From Pseudomonas fluorescens (GTDB lineage Bacteria > Pseudomonadota > Gammaproteobacteria > Pseudomonadales > Pseudomonadaceae), in the NCBI RefSeq assembly GCF_000968015.1, contig NZ_LACH01000017.1, positions 248,001 to 312,000 of the forward strand: a stretch of 64,000 bases of DNA, in the 5' to 3' direction. A program made the translations under genes and the position numbers. How positions within the stretch are numbered: position 1 is the stretch's first letter; every line of letters begins with the position of its first letter. This document shows positions 56,059 through 64,000 of this stretch, one piece after another. Under the pieces are notes generated by a model. That model ran no database searches. It had not been told where the DNA came from and saw nothing but the letters and a program-made list of their open reading frames with translations.

Positions 56059-56916
56059 TTAGCAGCGCCCTTCAAGGATCGCCACATAACCTTCGCGATA
56101 GCTTGGGTACTTCGGCGTCCAGCCCAAGGCCTTCGCCCGAGCATTACTGCACTGTTTGCTGCCAGTGCGACGCACGCTCTCATCTTCAGCCCATTCGGTC
56201 ACGCCCAGATACTCACGCAACCAGCCCACCACTTCGGCCAGCGGCGCAGGCGCATCGTCCACGCCGATGTAGACGTCATCCAGCGCCACACCGCGTCGAT
56301 CAGCCTCAAGCAAAAACGCCATCAACCCCGCCGCATCGTCGGCGTGAATACGGTTACCGTACAGCGGTGGATCAATCGCCACGCGATAACCCTGACGAAC
56401 CTGCGTCAGCAGCCGTTCGCGACCCGGTCCGTAAATGCCGGTCAAGCGTACGATGCTGGCCGGAATGCCGCTTTGGAGTGCCACTTGCTCAGCCTCCAGC
56501 ATCAATCGACCTGAAAAACCTGCTGCAATGGTCGGCGAAGTCTCATCAACCCACTCGCCATCCTGCTGGCCATACACACTGCTGCTGGAAACAAACAGCA
56601 GGCGATTGGGCACCTGCCCATAGTCGTTCAGCCACTCAAGCACATGCTGCAAGCCCTGCACATAAGCAGCGCGATAACCGGCTTCATCGTGATCGGTGGC
56701 GGCCGCGCAATACACCAGGTAATCCACCGCACCGACTGGCCAGGTCGCCGGACATTCTTCATTGAACAAGTCACCGGCAACGCCAATGACTCCCTCGGGC
56801 AAGCGTGAAACGTCACGCCTCAGGCCATGAACCTCCCACCCGCAAGCGACCAATTGCGTAGCCAGACGACTGCCAACATCACCGCAGCCGGCGATCAAAA
56901 CAGAAGGCGCGGACAT
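56059..56916 (-). CDS. NAD(P)-dependent epimerase/SDR family protein (YeeZ-like)
   Basis: A 285-residue extended short-chain dehydrogenase-like protein. The Rossmann motif is LIAGCGDVGSRLATQL (about 7-22). A sugar-epimerase type segment LLFVSSSSVYGQQDGEWVDE (about 105-124) has SSSVYG, but the YxxxK lysine position reads GRLMLEAE, so the catalytic tyrosine is not conserved. It may bind NAD(P) without classical SDR catalysis. Substrate is unknown. It is divergent from exbB. Confidence 0.85.
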   Translation of the reverse strand: MSAPSVLIAGCGDVGSRLATQLVACGWEVHGLRRDVSRLPEGVIGVAGDLFNEECPATWPVGAVDYLVYCAAATDHDEAGYRAAYVQGLQHVLEWLNDYGQVPNRLLFVSSSSVYGQQDGEWVDETSPTIAAGFSGRLMLEAEQVALQSGIPASIVRLTGIYGPGRERLLTQVRQGYRVAIDPPLYGNRIHADDAAGLMAFLLEADRRGVALDDVYIGVDDAPAPLAEVVGWLREYLGVTEWAEDESVRRTGSKQCSNARAKALGWTPKYPSYREGYVAILEGRC

Positions 56917-57105
56917 CAGAAAACTCCCTCAAGAAAGGTACAGACTAGCGCCCAAAATGGATGAGCGGCTAGTAATGGAGGAAAAAAAGAGACGCTATTA
57001 CTTTTGTTAACAAGAATTAATTGCAATAATGCCAGCCACTTTTGTTCTCGGCCTCACGAGGCCTGGAAGAGCATCTACCGTTTTTCTTTCTCAGGTCCGG
57101 CCAGC

Positions 57106-58080
57106 ATGACACGCAATCAATTCCCCGCTTCGCCAACCAAACGACCTCGCGCCTGGAGCGCAGTGGCCGCCCTGCTGCTCAGCCTGATGCTGGCGCCAAC
57201 CGCCGCTTTCGCTGACGCACAAGCGCCAGCCGCTCCGGCAACCACTGTTGCTCCAGCTCCTGCCGATCACGCCGCACCGGCCGTTACCCCGGCTGCGATC
57301 GACCCGGCCCAAGCCGTAGACACCACCGCCGAAGACGTTCCGGAAGTCCTCGAAGCCGACAACACTCTGGGCATGGCCCACGACCTGTCGCCGTGGGGCA
57401 TGTACCAGAACGCCGACATCATCGTGAAAATCGTGATGATCGGTCTGGCCATCGCCTCGATCATCACCTGGACCATCTGGATCGCCAAGGGTTTCGAGCT
57501 GATGGGTGCCAAGCGTCGTCTGCGTAACGAAATCGTCCACCTGAAAAAAGCCACCACGCTCAAAGAAGCCAGTGTGACAGCCACCAAGCAAGGCACCCTC
57601 GCCAATTTGCTGGTGCATGACGCGCTGGAAGAGATGCGTTTGTCGGTCAACAGCCGCGAGAAAGAAGGCATCAAGGAACGCGTTGCCTTCCGCCTTGAGC
57701 GTCTGGTTGCAGCCTGCGGTCGCAACATGAGCAGCGGCACCGGCGTACTCGCCACCATCGGTTCCACAGCGCCGTTCGTAGGTTTGTTCGGCACCGTGTG
57801 GGGCATCATGAACAGCTTCATCGGCATCGCCAAAACCCAGACCACCAACCTCGCCGTCGTGGCTCCCGGCATCGCCGAAGCCCTGCTGGCAACCGCGCTG
57901 GGTCTGGTTGCAGCGATTCCAGCCGTAGTGATCTACAACGTCTTTGCCCGCTCCATTGCCGGTTACAAGGCGCAAGTATCCGATGCCTCGGCTGAAGTCC
58001 TGCTGCTGGTCAGCCGTGACCTCGATCACCTGCCGACCACCGAGCGCTCCACGCAACCCCACATGGTCAAAGTAGGGTAA
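57106..58080 (+). CDS. exbB: TonB-system proton channel subunit ExbB
   Basis: ATG 57106 gives 324 residues. Pseudomonas ExbB carries an N-terminal extension, seen here as a signal-like segment (MTRNQ...AFADA) and an Ala/Pro-rich periplasmic stretch up to about residue 85. Three MotA/TolQ/ExbB helices follow: about 102-124, LATIGSTAPFVGLFGTVWGI, and GIAEALLATALGLVAAIPAVVIYNVFA. The upstream 190 bases are AT-rich (TTAACAAGAATTAATTGCAATAAT), but I find no good Fur box. It is first in exbB-exbD-tonB. Confidence 0.95.
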   Translation: MTRNQFPASPTKRPRAWSAVAALLLSLMLAPTAAFADAQAPAAPATTVAPAPADHAAPAVTPAAIDPAQAVDTTAEDVPEVLEADNTLGMAHDLSPWGMYQNADIIVKIVMIGLAIASIITWTIWIAKGFELMGAKRRLRNEIVHLKKATTLKEASVTATKQGTLANLLVHDALEEMRLSVNSREKEGIKERVAFRLERLVAACGRNMSSGTGVLATIGSTAPFVGLFGTVWGIMNSFIGIAKTQTTNLAVVAPGIAEALLATALGLVAAIPAVVIYNVFARSIAGYKAQVSDASAEVLLLVSRDLDHLPTTERSTQPHMVKVG

Positions 58081-58086
58081 TCAGCC

Positions 58087-58515
58087 ATGGGCTTGCATTT
58101 GAAAGAAGGCGCAGACGACGATCTGGCCGAGAATCACGAAATCAACGTCACGCCGTTCATCGACGTGATGCTGGTGCTGTTGATCATCTTCATGGTGGCG
58201 GCCCCGCTCGCCACCGTGGACATCAAGGTCGACCTGCCCGCTTCCAGCGCCAAACCGGCGCCGCGTCCAGAGAAACCGGTGTTCCTCAGCGTCAAGGCTG
58301 ACCAACGCCTGTTCCTCGGCGAAGACGAGGTGAAGGCCGAAGCACTCGGCGCCACCCTCGACGCCAGGACCAAAGGCAAGAAAGACACGACGATCTTCTT
58401 CCAGGCCGATAAAGGCGTGGATTACGGCGACCTGATGAGCGTGATGGACAACCTGCGCTCTGCCGGTTACCTGAAGGTGGGTCTGGTCGGACTCGAGACG
58501 GCAGTCAAGAAATGA
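58087..58515 (+). CDS. exbD: TonB-system subunit ExbD
   Basis: A 142-residue protein with one N-terminal helix (FIDVMLVLLIIFMVAAPLA), whose aspartate, in the segment NVTPFIDVMLVLL, is the proton-carrying residue. A periplasmic domain follows. It starts 6 bases after exbB and overlaps tonB by 4 bases (ATGA). Confidence 0.96.
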   Translation: MGLHLKEGADDDLAENHEINVTPFIDVMLVLLIIFMVAAPLATVDIKVDLPASSAKPAPRPEKPVFLSVKADQRLFLGEDEVKAEALGATLDARTKGKKDTTIFFQADKGVDYGDLMSVMDNLRSAGYLKVGLVGLETAVKK

Positions 58516-59261
58516 TCACGACGCGCCAAAAGCTGACGCGTTATAGCGGGAGCCTGGCCGTGGTGCTGGGCGTCCATGCGCTGGCCATTGCGCTGGCGCT
58601 GAACTGGACGTCGCGCCCACCGATCGAGCTGCCACCGCAGGCGATGATGGTCGAGTTGGCGCCGGTTCCGGCCCCGCCACCGCCGGCACCGCCAAAGGTC
58701 ATAACGCCGCCGCAGCCACCCGCCCCGGTAGAAGAACTGCCGATACCGAAGCTGGCTGAAGTGCCAAAGGCCGAGATCGCCGTGCCGAAACCGGTCAAAC
58801 CCAAGCCAAAGCCTCAACCGCCCAAGCCTGTGGAGAAAAAGCCGGAACCGCCTAAAGAGAAGCCGCCTGAGGAAAAACCGAGCGACGCGCAACCGACTCA
58901 GGCGCCAACGGAGAAATCCGCCCAGCCGGCACCGGGCCCATCACCGGCGCAGCAAGCGGCCAAGGCCAGCTGGCAAGGCACCCTGCTCGCTCACTTGGCC
59001 AAGTACAAGAAGTACCCGGCCAGTGCGCAGGCGCGGGGCAAGGAAGGCATGAACCGTCTGCGCTTCGTGGTGGATGCCGAAGGTAACGTGTTGTCGTTCG
59101 AACTGGTGGGCGGCTCTGGCACTGCCGATCTGGACCGGGCCACCCTGGAAATGATCAAGCGCGCCCAACCACTGCCGAAGCCACCGGCCGACATGTTGAC
59201 CAATGGCGCCATCGAAATCGTTGCACCGTTTGTTTACTCGCTGGAAAAACGCCGACGTTAA
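58512..59261 (+). CDS. tonB: TonB energy-transducing protein
   Basis: A 249-residue protein with one N-terminal helix (SGSLAVVLGVHALAIALAL), a Pro/Lys/Glu-rich spacer (about 50-150) and a C-terminal TonB fold (LAHLAKYKKYPASAQARGKEGMNRLRFVVDAEGNVL). It transmits proton-motive energy to outer-membrane siderophore and vitamin B12 receptors. Its start overlaps the exbD stop. An intrinsic hairpin at 59396 and a REPIN follow. Confidence 0.95.
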   Translation: MITTRQKLTRYSGSLAVVLGVHALAIALALNWTSRPPIELPPQAMMVELAPVPAPPPPAPPKVITPPQPPAPVEELPIPKLAEVPKAEIAVPKPVKPKPKPQPPKPVEKKPEPPKEKPPEEKPSDAQPTQAPTEKSAQPAPGPSPAQQAAKASWQGTLLAHLAKYKKYPASAQARGKEGMNRLRFVVDAEGNVLSFELVGGSGTADLDRATLEMIKRAQPLPKPPADMLTNGAIEIVAPFVYSLEKRRR

Positions 59262-59276
59262 AACAACGCCGTACCA

Positions 59277-59368
59277 ATGTGGGAGCGAGCTTGCTCGCGA
59301 TGACGGCGTGATAGTCAATGAAGATGTTGAATGTTATGGCCTCATCGCGAGCAAGCTCGCTCCCACAG
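59277..59368. repeat. REPIN, CAAG variant
   Basis: Arms ATGTGGGAGCGAGCTTGCTC and inverse lie 3' of tonB, before oxyR. It is one of the few REPINs between co-directional genes. Confidence 0.9.
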
Positions 59369-59395
59369 GTTCTACGGTGCTTTCAACATCCGAGG

Positions 59396-59417
59396 AAGGC
59401 ACCGAAAGGTGCCTTTT
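59396..59417 (+). terminator. Hairpin terminator downstream of tonB
   Basis: AAGGCACC-GAAA-GGTGCCTT with a tetraloop, followed by TTG only; a short T-run makes it a moderate terminator. Confidence 0.65.
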
Positions 59418-59535
59418 GCATATCCGCCCGCGGCAAACCTGCTTTGCCCTGTGTCACTCAACGCACTCAGTCTGATAACGTGCGTCTATCGATTGCAGCC
59501 GGTATGCTTGGCTAGCAACTTCATGGACGCTTGCT

Positions 59536-60465
59536 ATGACTCTTACAGAATTACGCTACATCGTTACCCTCGCCCAAGAGCAGCACTTCGGCCACGCGGC
59601 CGAGCGTTGCCATGTCAGCCAGCCGACCCTGTCGGTGGGCGTGAAAAAGCTTGAAGACGAACTCGGTGTGCTGATTTTCGAGCGCAGCAAGAGCGCCGTG
59701 CGCCTGACCCCGGTCGGCGAAGGCATTGTCGCCCAGGCGCAGAAAGTGCTGGAACAGGCCCAAGGCATCCGCGAACTGGCCCAGGCCGGCAAGAACCAGC
59801 TGACCGCGCCGCTGAAAGTCGGCGCCATCTACACCGTCGGCCCGTACCTGTTTCCGCACCTGATCCCACAACTGCACCGGGTCGCCCCGCAGATGCCGTT
59901 GTACATCGAAGAAAACTTCACCCACGTGCTGCGCGACAAACTGCGCAACGGCGAGCTCGACGCGATCATCATCGCCCTGCCGTTCAACGAAGCCGATGTG
60001 CTGACCCTGCAACTCTACGACGAGCCGTTCTACGTCCTGATGCCGGCCCAGCACCCATGGACCCAAAAAGAATCCATCGACGCCGCCCTGCTCAACGACA
60101 AGAGCCTGCTGCTGCTCGGCGAAGGTCACTGCTTCCGCGATCAAGTGCTGGAAGCCTGCCCGACCCTGGCCAAAGGCAACGACGGCGCCAAGCACACCAC
60201 AGTGGAATCCAGCTCCCTGGAAACCATCCGCCACATGGTTGCGTCCGGCCTCGGCATCTCGATCCTGCCGCTGTCGGCAGTCGACAGCCATCACTACGCT
60301 CCCGGCGTGATCGAAGTGCGCCCACTGACGCCTCCTGTGCCGTTCCGCACCGTGGCCATCGCCTGGCGCGCGAGCTTCCCGCGGCCGAAGGCGATTGAAA
60401 TCCTCGCTGACTCCATTCGCCTGTGCTCGGTGGCCAAGCCGCAAGCACCGGTGGTTGCGGCCTAA
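59536..60465 (+). CDS. oxyR: Hydrogen peroxide-sensing LysR regulator OxyR
   Basis: A 309-residue LysR protein. The helix-turn-helix is ELRYIVTLAQEQHFGHAAERCHVSQPTLSVGVKKLE (6-40). The redox cysteines are C199 and C208 in GEGHCFRDQVLEAC, at the same numbers as in E. coli OxyR. Oxidation by peroxide forms a disulfide that activates catalase and alkyl hydroperoxide reductase genes. recG starts 10 bases after its stop and is probably co-transcribed, as in P. aeruginosa. Confidence 0.97.
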   Translation: MTLTELRYIVTLAQEQHFGHAAERCHVSQPTLSVGVKKLEDELGVLIFERSKSAVRLTPVGEGIVAQAQKVLEQAQGIRELAQAGKNQLTAPLKVGAIYTVGPYLFPHLIPQLHRVAPQMPLYIEENFTHVLRDKLRNGELDAIIIALPFNEADVLTLQLYDEPFYVLMPAQHPWTQKESIDAALLNDKSLLLLGEGHCFRDQVLEACPTLAKGNDGAKHTTVESSSLETIRHMVASGLGISILPLSAVDSHHYAPGVIEVRPLTPPVPFRTVAIAWRASFPRPKAIEILADSIRLCSVAKPQAPVVAA

Positions 60466-60474
60466 GTCGCTGCC

Positions 60475-62550
60475 ATGACCGAGTTGTCGCAAGTGTCGGT
60501 GACGGCACTCAAGGGTGTCGGCGAAGCCATGGCCGAGAAATTGGCCAAAGTCGGCCTGGAGAATCTCCAGGACGTGCTTTTTCACCTGCCGTTGCGTTAT
60601 CAGGACCGCACTCGTGTGGTCCCGATCGGCCATTTGCGACCCGGGCAAGACGCCGTGATCGAAGGCACCGTCAGCGGCGCCGACGTGGTCATGGGCCGTC
60701 GCCGAAGCCTGGTGGTGCGCCTGCAGGACGGCACCGGCGGGCTCAGCCTGCGTTTCTACCATTTCAGCAACGCTCAGAAAGAAGGCCTTAAACGCGGCAC
60801 ACGCATTCGTTGCTACGGCGAAGCGCGGCCCGGTGCGTCGGGGCTGGAAATCTATCACCCGGAATACCGCGCAATTACCGGCGACGAGCCGCCGCCGGTG
60901 GACGAAACCCTGACCCCGGTTTACCCGCTCACCGAAGGCCTGACTCAACAGCGCTTGCGCCAACTGTGCATGCAAACCCTGACGATGCTCGGCCCCACCA
61001 GCCTGCCCGACTGGCTGCCGAACGAACTGGCGCGGGACTATCAACTGGCGCCGCTGGCCGATGCGATCCGCTACCTGCATCACCCGCCCGCCGATGCCGA
61101 CGTCGACGAACTCGCCCTCGGTCATCACTGGGCGCAGCACCGTCTGGCTTTCGAAGAACTGCTGACCCATCAACTGTCCCAGCAACGTCTGCGCGAGAGC
61201 ATGCGCTCCCTGCGAGCGCCAGCAATGCCGAAAGCCAGCAAGCTGCCGGCCCAGTATCTGGCCAACCTTGGTTTCACTCCGACCGGCGCTCAGCAACGGG
61301 TCGGTAACGAAATCGCCTACGACCTCAGTCAGCACGAGCCCATGTTGCGGCTGATTCAGGGCGACGTCGGCGCGGGCAAAACCGTGGTCGCTGCCCTCGC
61401 CGCACTCCAGGCCTTGGAGGCCGGCTATCAAGTCGCGCTAATGGCGCCCACCGAAATTCTCGCCGAGCAGCACTTCATCACCTTCAAACGCTGGCTCGAA
61501 CCGCTGGGCATTGAAGTCGCGTGGCTGGCCGGCAAGCTAAAAGGCAAGAACCGCGTGGCCGCACTGGAGCAGATCGCCAACGGCGCATCCATGGTGGTCG
61601 GCACCCACGCGCTGTTCCAGGACGAAGTGCAGTTCAAGAACCTCGCGCTGGCGATCATCGACGAACAGCACCGTTTCGGTGTGCAGCAACGGCTGGCGTT
61701 GCGGCAGAAAGGTGTCGGCGGGCGGATGTGTCCGCATCAGTTGATCATGACCGCCACGCCGATCCCCCGGACGCTGGCCATGAGCGCCTACGCCGACCTC
61801 GACACCTCGATCCTCGACGAACTGCCGCCCGGCCGGACCCCAGTGAACACCGTGCTGATCACCGATACCCGGCGCGTCGAAGTCATCGAGCGGGTGCGCG
61901 GCGCCTGCGCTGAAGGGCGCCAGGCCTATTGGGTGTGCACGCTGATTGAAGAGTCGGAAGAGCTGACTTGCCAGGCTGCCGAAACCACTTACGAAGACCT
62001 CACCGCCGCCCTCGGCGAGCTGAAGGTCGGGCTGATCCACGGCCGCATGAAGCCCGTCGAGAAAGCTGCGGTCATGGCCGAATTCAAGGCCGGCAACTTG
62101 CAACTGCTGGTCGCCACCACGGTGATTGAAGTCGGCGTCGACGTGCCCAACGCCAGCCTGATGATCATCGAAAACCCCGAACGCCTCGGCCTCGCGCAAT
62201 TGCACCAGTTGCGCGGTCGTGTGGGTCGAGGCAGCGCCGCCAGTCATTGCGTGCTGCTTTACCATCCGCCGCTGTCACAGATCGGTCGTCAGCGCCTGGG
62301 CATCATGCGCGAAACCAACGACGGGTTTGTCATCGCCGAAAAAGACCTCGAGCTGCGCGGCCCCGGCGAAATGCTCGGCACGCGTCAGACCGGCCTGCTG
62401 CAATTCAAGGTCGCTGACCTGATGCGCGACGCCGACCTGCTGCCCGCCGTGCGAGATGCCGCCCAAGCGCTGCTGGAACGCTGGCCGGATCACGTCAGCC
62501 CGCTGCTCGACCGCTGGCTACGTCATGGGCAGCAATACGGCCAAGTGTGA
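60475..62550 (+). CDS. recG: ATP-dependent DNA helicase RecG
   Basis: A 691-residue superfamily 2 helicase. An OB-fold wedge domain occupies about 60-150. Walker A is GDVGAGKTVVAALAALQ (about 298-314), motif II IIDEQHRFG (about 398-406), motif III TATPIPRTLAM, and motif VI QLHQLRGRVGRG. It remodels stalled replication forks and Holliday junctions. ATG 60475 is 10 bases after oxyR. Confidence 0.97.
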   Translation: MTELSQVSVTALKGVGEAMAEKLAKVGLENLQDVLFHLPLRYQDRTRVVPIGHLRPGQDAVIEGTVSGADVVMGRRRSLVVRLQDGTGGLSLRFYHFSNAQKEGLKRGTRIRCYGEARPGASGLEIYHPEYRAITGDEPPPVDETLTPVYPLTEGLTQQRLRQLCMQTLTMLGPTSLPDWLPNELARDYQLAPLADAIRYLHHPPADADVDELALGHHWAQHRLAFEELLTHQLSQQRLRESMRSLRAPAMPKASKLPAQYLANLGFTPTGAQQRVGNEIAYDLSQHEPMLRLIQGDVGAGKTVVAALAALQALEAGYQVALMAPTEILAEQHFITFKRWLEPLGIEVAWLAGKLKGKNRVAALEQIANGASMVVGTHALFQDEVQFKNLALAIIDEQHRFGVQQRLALRQKGVGGRMCPHQLIMTATPIPRTLAMSAYADLDTSILDELPPGRTPVNTVLITDTRRVEVIERVRGACAEGRQAYWVCTLIEESEELTCQAAETTYEDLTAALGELKVGLIHGRMKPVEKAAVMAEFKAGNLQLLVATTVIEVGVDVPNASLMIIENPERLGLAQLHQLRGRVGRGSAASHCVLLYHPPLSQIGRQRLGIMRETNDGFVIAEKDLELRGPGEMLGTRQTGLLQFKVADLMRDADLLPAVRDAAQALLERWPDHVSPLLDRWLRHGQQYGQV

Positions 62551-62628
62551 GCACCGTCGCAGTTTCTGAACCACCGTTCTGAGCAAGCTGGTTATACTCC
62601 TGCCATTGTTTTAAAACGGATACAGACC

Positions 62629-64000
62629 ATGACCGAAGTTGCCCTCGCACCCGCCACCCCGCACGCTCCGTCGGTTATTCGGCTGATGCTGGGCAAACTG
62701 AGTATCGCCTACGAAGAAGTCCTCGACCATCACGGCCTGAACGCCGCACGCAAAGTGCAGGCTGTTCTGCTTGATGACGCCGTGGGCACCCTCATGGTGC
62801 TGTTCCCGCAGAGCCAATTGCTGGACCTCAATAGCCTCGCCGAACTGACGGGCCGCCGCCTCACCGCCGTGTCCACCGAACGGCTGGTAAAAATGCTCGG
62901 CAAACACAACCTGAGCCTGCTGCCCGGCATGCCGGCGCTCACCAGCTCACCGTGCCTGTATGAAGAAAGCCTGCTGCGCGAGCCGAAGTTGCTGATCAAC
63001 GCGGGCGAGCCGGGCGTGTTGCTGGAGATCACCAGCGAAGACTTCAAGACCATGTTGACCAAGGCCAGCGCCGCCAACTTCGGCGAAGCCCTGACCAGCA
63101 TTCGCCCGAACCTCGACCGCCCCCACGATGACCGCGAGGAAATCACCCAAGCCGTTCAAGCGTTCACCGCGCGGCGCATCCAGCAACGTCTGGAAGAGAC
63201 CATCGAAATTCCGCCGCTGGCCGAGACCGCGCAGAAAATCATCAAACTGCGCGTCGACCCCAACGCTACCATCGACGACATCACCGGCGTCGTCGAAACC
63301 GACCCGGCCCTGGCCGCACAGGTTGTGAGCTGGGCAGCGTCGCCGTACTACGCGTCGCCGGGCAAAATTCGTTCAGTGGAAGACGCCATCGTCCGGGTGC
63401 TGGGTTTCGACCTGGTGATCAACCTGGCGCTGGGCCTGGCCCTGGGCAAAACCCTGAGCCTGCCCAAAGACCACCCGCAACACACCACGCCGTACTGGCA
63501 GCAATCGATCTACACCGCCGCCGTCATCGAAGGCCTGACCCGCGCCATGCCGCGCGCCCAGCGCCCGGAAGCCGGCCTGACCTACCTCGCCGGCCTGCTG
63601 CACAACTTCGGCTACTTGCTGCTGGCCCACGTCTTCCCGCCACACTTCTCGCTGATCTGCCGCCACCTGGAGGTCAACCCGCACCTCTGCCACAGCTACG
63701 TCGAACAACACTTGCTGGGCATCAGCCGCGAACAGATCGGCTCGTGGCTGATGCGCTACTGGGACATGCCAGAAGAACTGGCCACCGCGTTGCGCTTCCA
63801 GCACGACCCAAGCTACGACGGCGACTACGCCGAGTACCCAAACCTCGTGTGCCTGGCTGTGCGCTTGCTGCGTAGCCGTGGCATCGGCTCCGGGCCCGAC
63901 GAAGACATCCCCGACGCGCTGCTAGAGCGCGTAGGCCTGACCCGCGACAAGGCCAACGACGTCGTCAGCAAAGTGCTTGAGGCTGAAGTGCTGCTGCGCG
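62629..64000 (+). CDS. YbaK/aminoacyl-tRNA deacylase-HDOD fusion protein (3' truncated by window)
   Basis: The frame is open from ATG 62629 to the window end, about 457 residues, with no stop. Residues 15-150 resemble the YbaK/tRNA-editing fold (YEEVLDHHGLNAARKVQAVLL; LTSSPCLYEESLL). An HDOD domain runs from about 195 to 390 (IPPLAETAQKIIKLRVDPNATIDDITGVVETDPALAAQVV, then GLLHNFGYLLLAHVFP). HDOD domains resemble HD-type phosphohydrolases without full catalytic sets and act in signalling. RefSeq uses a matching name. I recall PA5346 as the counterpart. TATACT at 62593-62598 may be its -10 element. Confidence 0.88.
   Translation, partial: MTEVALAPATPHAPSVIRLMLGKLSIAYEEVLDHHGLNAARKVQAVLLDDAVGTLMVLFPQSQLLDLNSLAELTGRRLTAVSTERLVKMLGKHNLSLLPGMPALTSSPCLYEESLLREPKLLINAGEPGVLLEITSEDFKTMLTKASAANFGEALTSIRPNLDRPHDDREEITQAVQAFTARRIQQRLEETIEIPPLAETAQKIIKLRVDPNATIDDITGVVETDPALAAQVVSWAASPYYASPGKIRSVEDAIVRVLGFDLVINLALGLALGKTLSLPKDHPQHTTPYWQQSIYTAAVIEGLTRAMPRAQRPEAGLTYLAGLLHNFGYLLLAHVFPPHFSLICRHLEVNPHLCHSYVEQHLLGISREQIGSWLMRYWDMPEELATALRFQHDPSYDGDYAEYPNLVCLAVRLLRSRGIGSGPDEDIPDALLERVGLTRDKANDVVSKVLEAEVLLR

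Noticed and set aside
57000..57050. Fur box upstream of exbB
   Set aside because: The region is AT-rich and a NATAAT-like hexamer (CAATAAT) is present, but no 19-base match to GATAATGATAATCATTATC with acceptable mismatches was found.

Overview
The window is chromosomal DNA of a Pseudomonas, most likely of the P. fluorescens complex. The evidence is the high GC content, the many REP/REPIN repeats with a GAGC(T/C)TGCTC core, and a run of core genes from about 15 kb onward. That run follows, as I remember it, the PAO1 order PA5293 to PA5346: LysR/MATE, a GGDEF-EAL protein, rep, xpt, cycB, pauR, dadX, ridA, dadA, lrp, a PuuB-like oxidase, an MFS protein, kauB, rpmG-rpmB, dppA5, radC, coaBC, dut, algC, argB, pyrE, crc, rph, yicC, gmk, rpoZ, spoT, ridA, oxyR, recG. 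There are no rRNA or tRNA genes, no CRISPR array and no insertion sequence.

Region 1 (1-12.73 kb) is the unusual part. Ten genes, nearly all overlapping or closely spaced, lie on one strand. They encode the C-terminus of SrfB, the dynamin-like P-loop protein SrfC, a single-span membrane protein, a secreted VWA protein, an ABC ATPase and FtsX-like permease, a periplasmic SUMF1-fold protein, two coiled-coil lipoproteins and, after a terminator, a membrane-anchored VWA protein with a proline-rich stalk. The ATPase-permease-SUMF1-lipoprotein order matches the TagT-TagS-TagR-TagQ sensor of some type VI secretion systems. The neighbouring output here is SrfBC rather than a kinase and secretion apparatus. 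I read it as a trans-envelope signalling or effector system built around SrfBC; this is an inference.

Region 2 (12.8-24.9 kb) has a chemoreceptor, a LysR regulator divergent from a MATE exporter, a pseudo-receiver-GGDEF-EAL protein, rep helicase, xpt, an acetyl-CoA hydrolase/transferase and cytochrome c5. Region 3 (25-38.3 kb) is rich in alanine and polyamine catabolism: pauR, dadX, ridA, dadA, lrp/dadR, a PuuB-like oxidase and kauB. Among these lie a Cys-cluster protein, a DUF1127 protein, a MocR-type regulator, a phospholipase D-family lipoprotein, an MFS transporter and a cupin.

Region 4 (38.4-56.9 kb) is housekeeping: ribosomal proteins L33 and L28, a peptide-binding protein, DNA repair and CoA/dUTP/arginine/pyrimidine metabolism, catabolite control (crc), RNA processing (rph, yicC), the guanylate/ppGpp block gmk-rpoZ-spoT, and RidA. 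It is interrupted between argB and pyrE by three small genes of unknown function. Region 5 (57-64 kb) holds exbB-exbD-tonB, oxyR, recG and the start of a YbaK-HDOD fusion gene.

Fifteen paired repeats punctuate the window. Ten of the eleven convergent gene junctions carry one and none of the eleven divergent junctions does. Several divergent junctions carry clear dyad or direct-repeat operator candidates instead.
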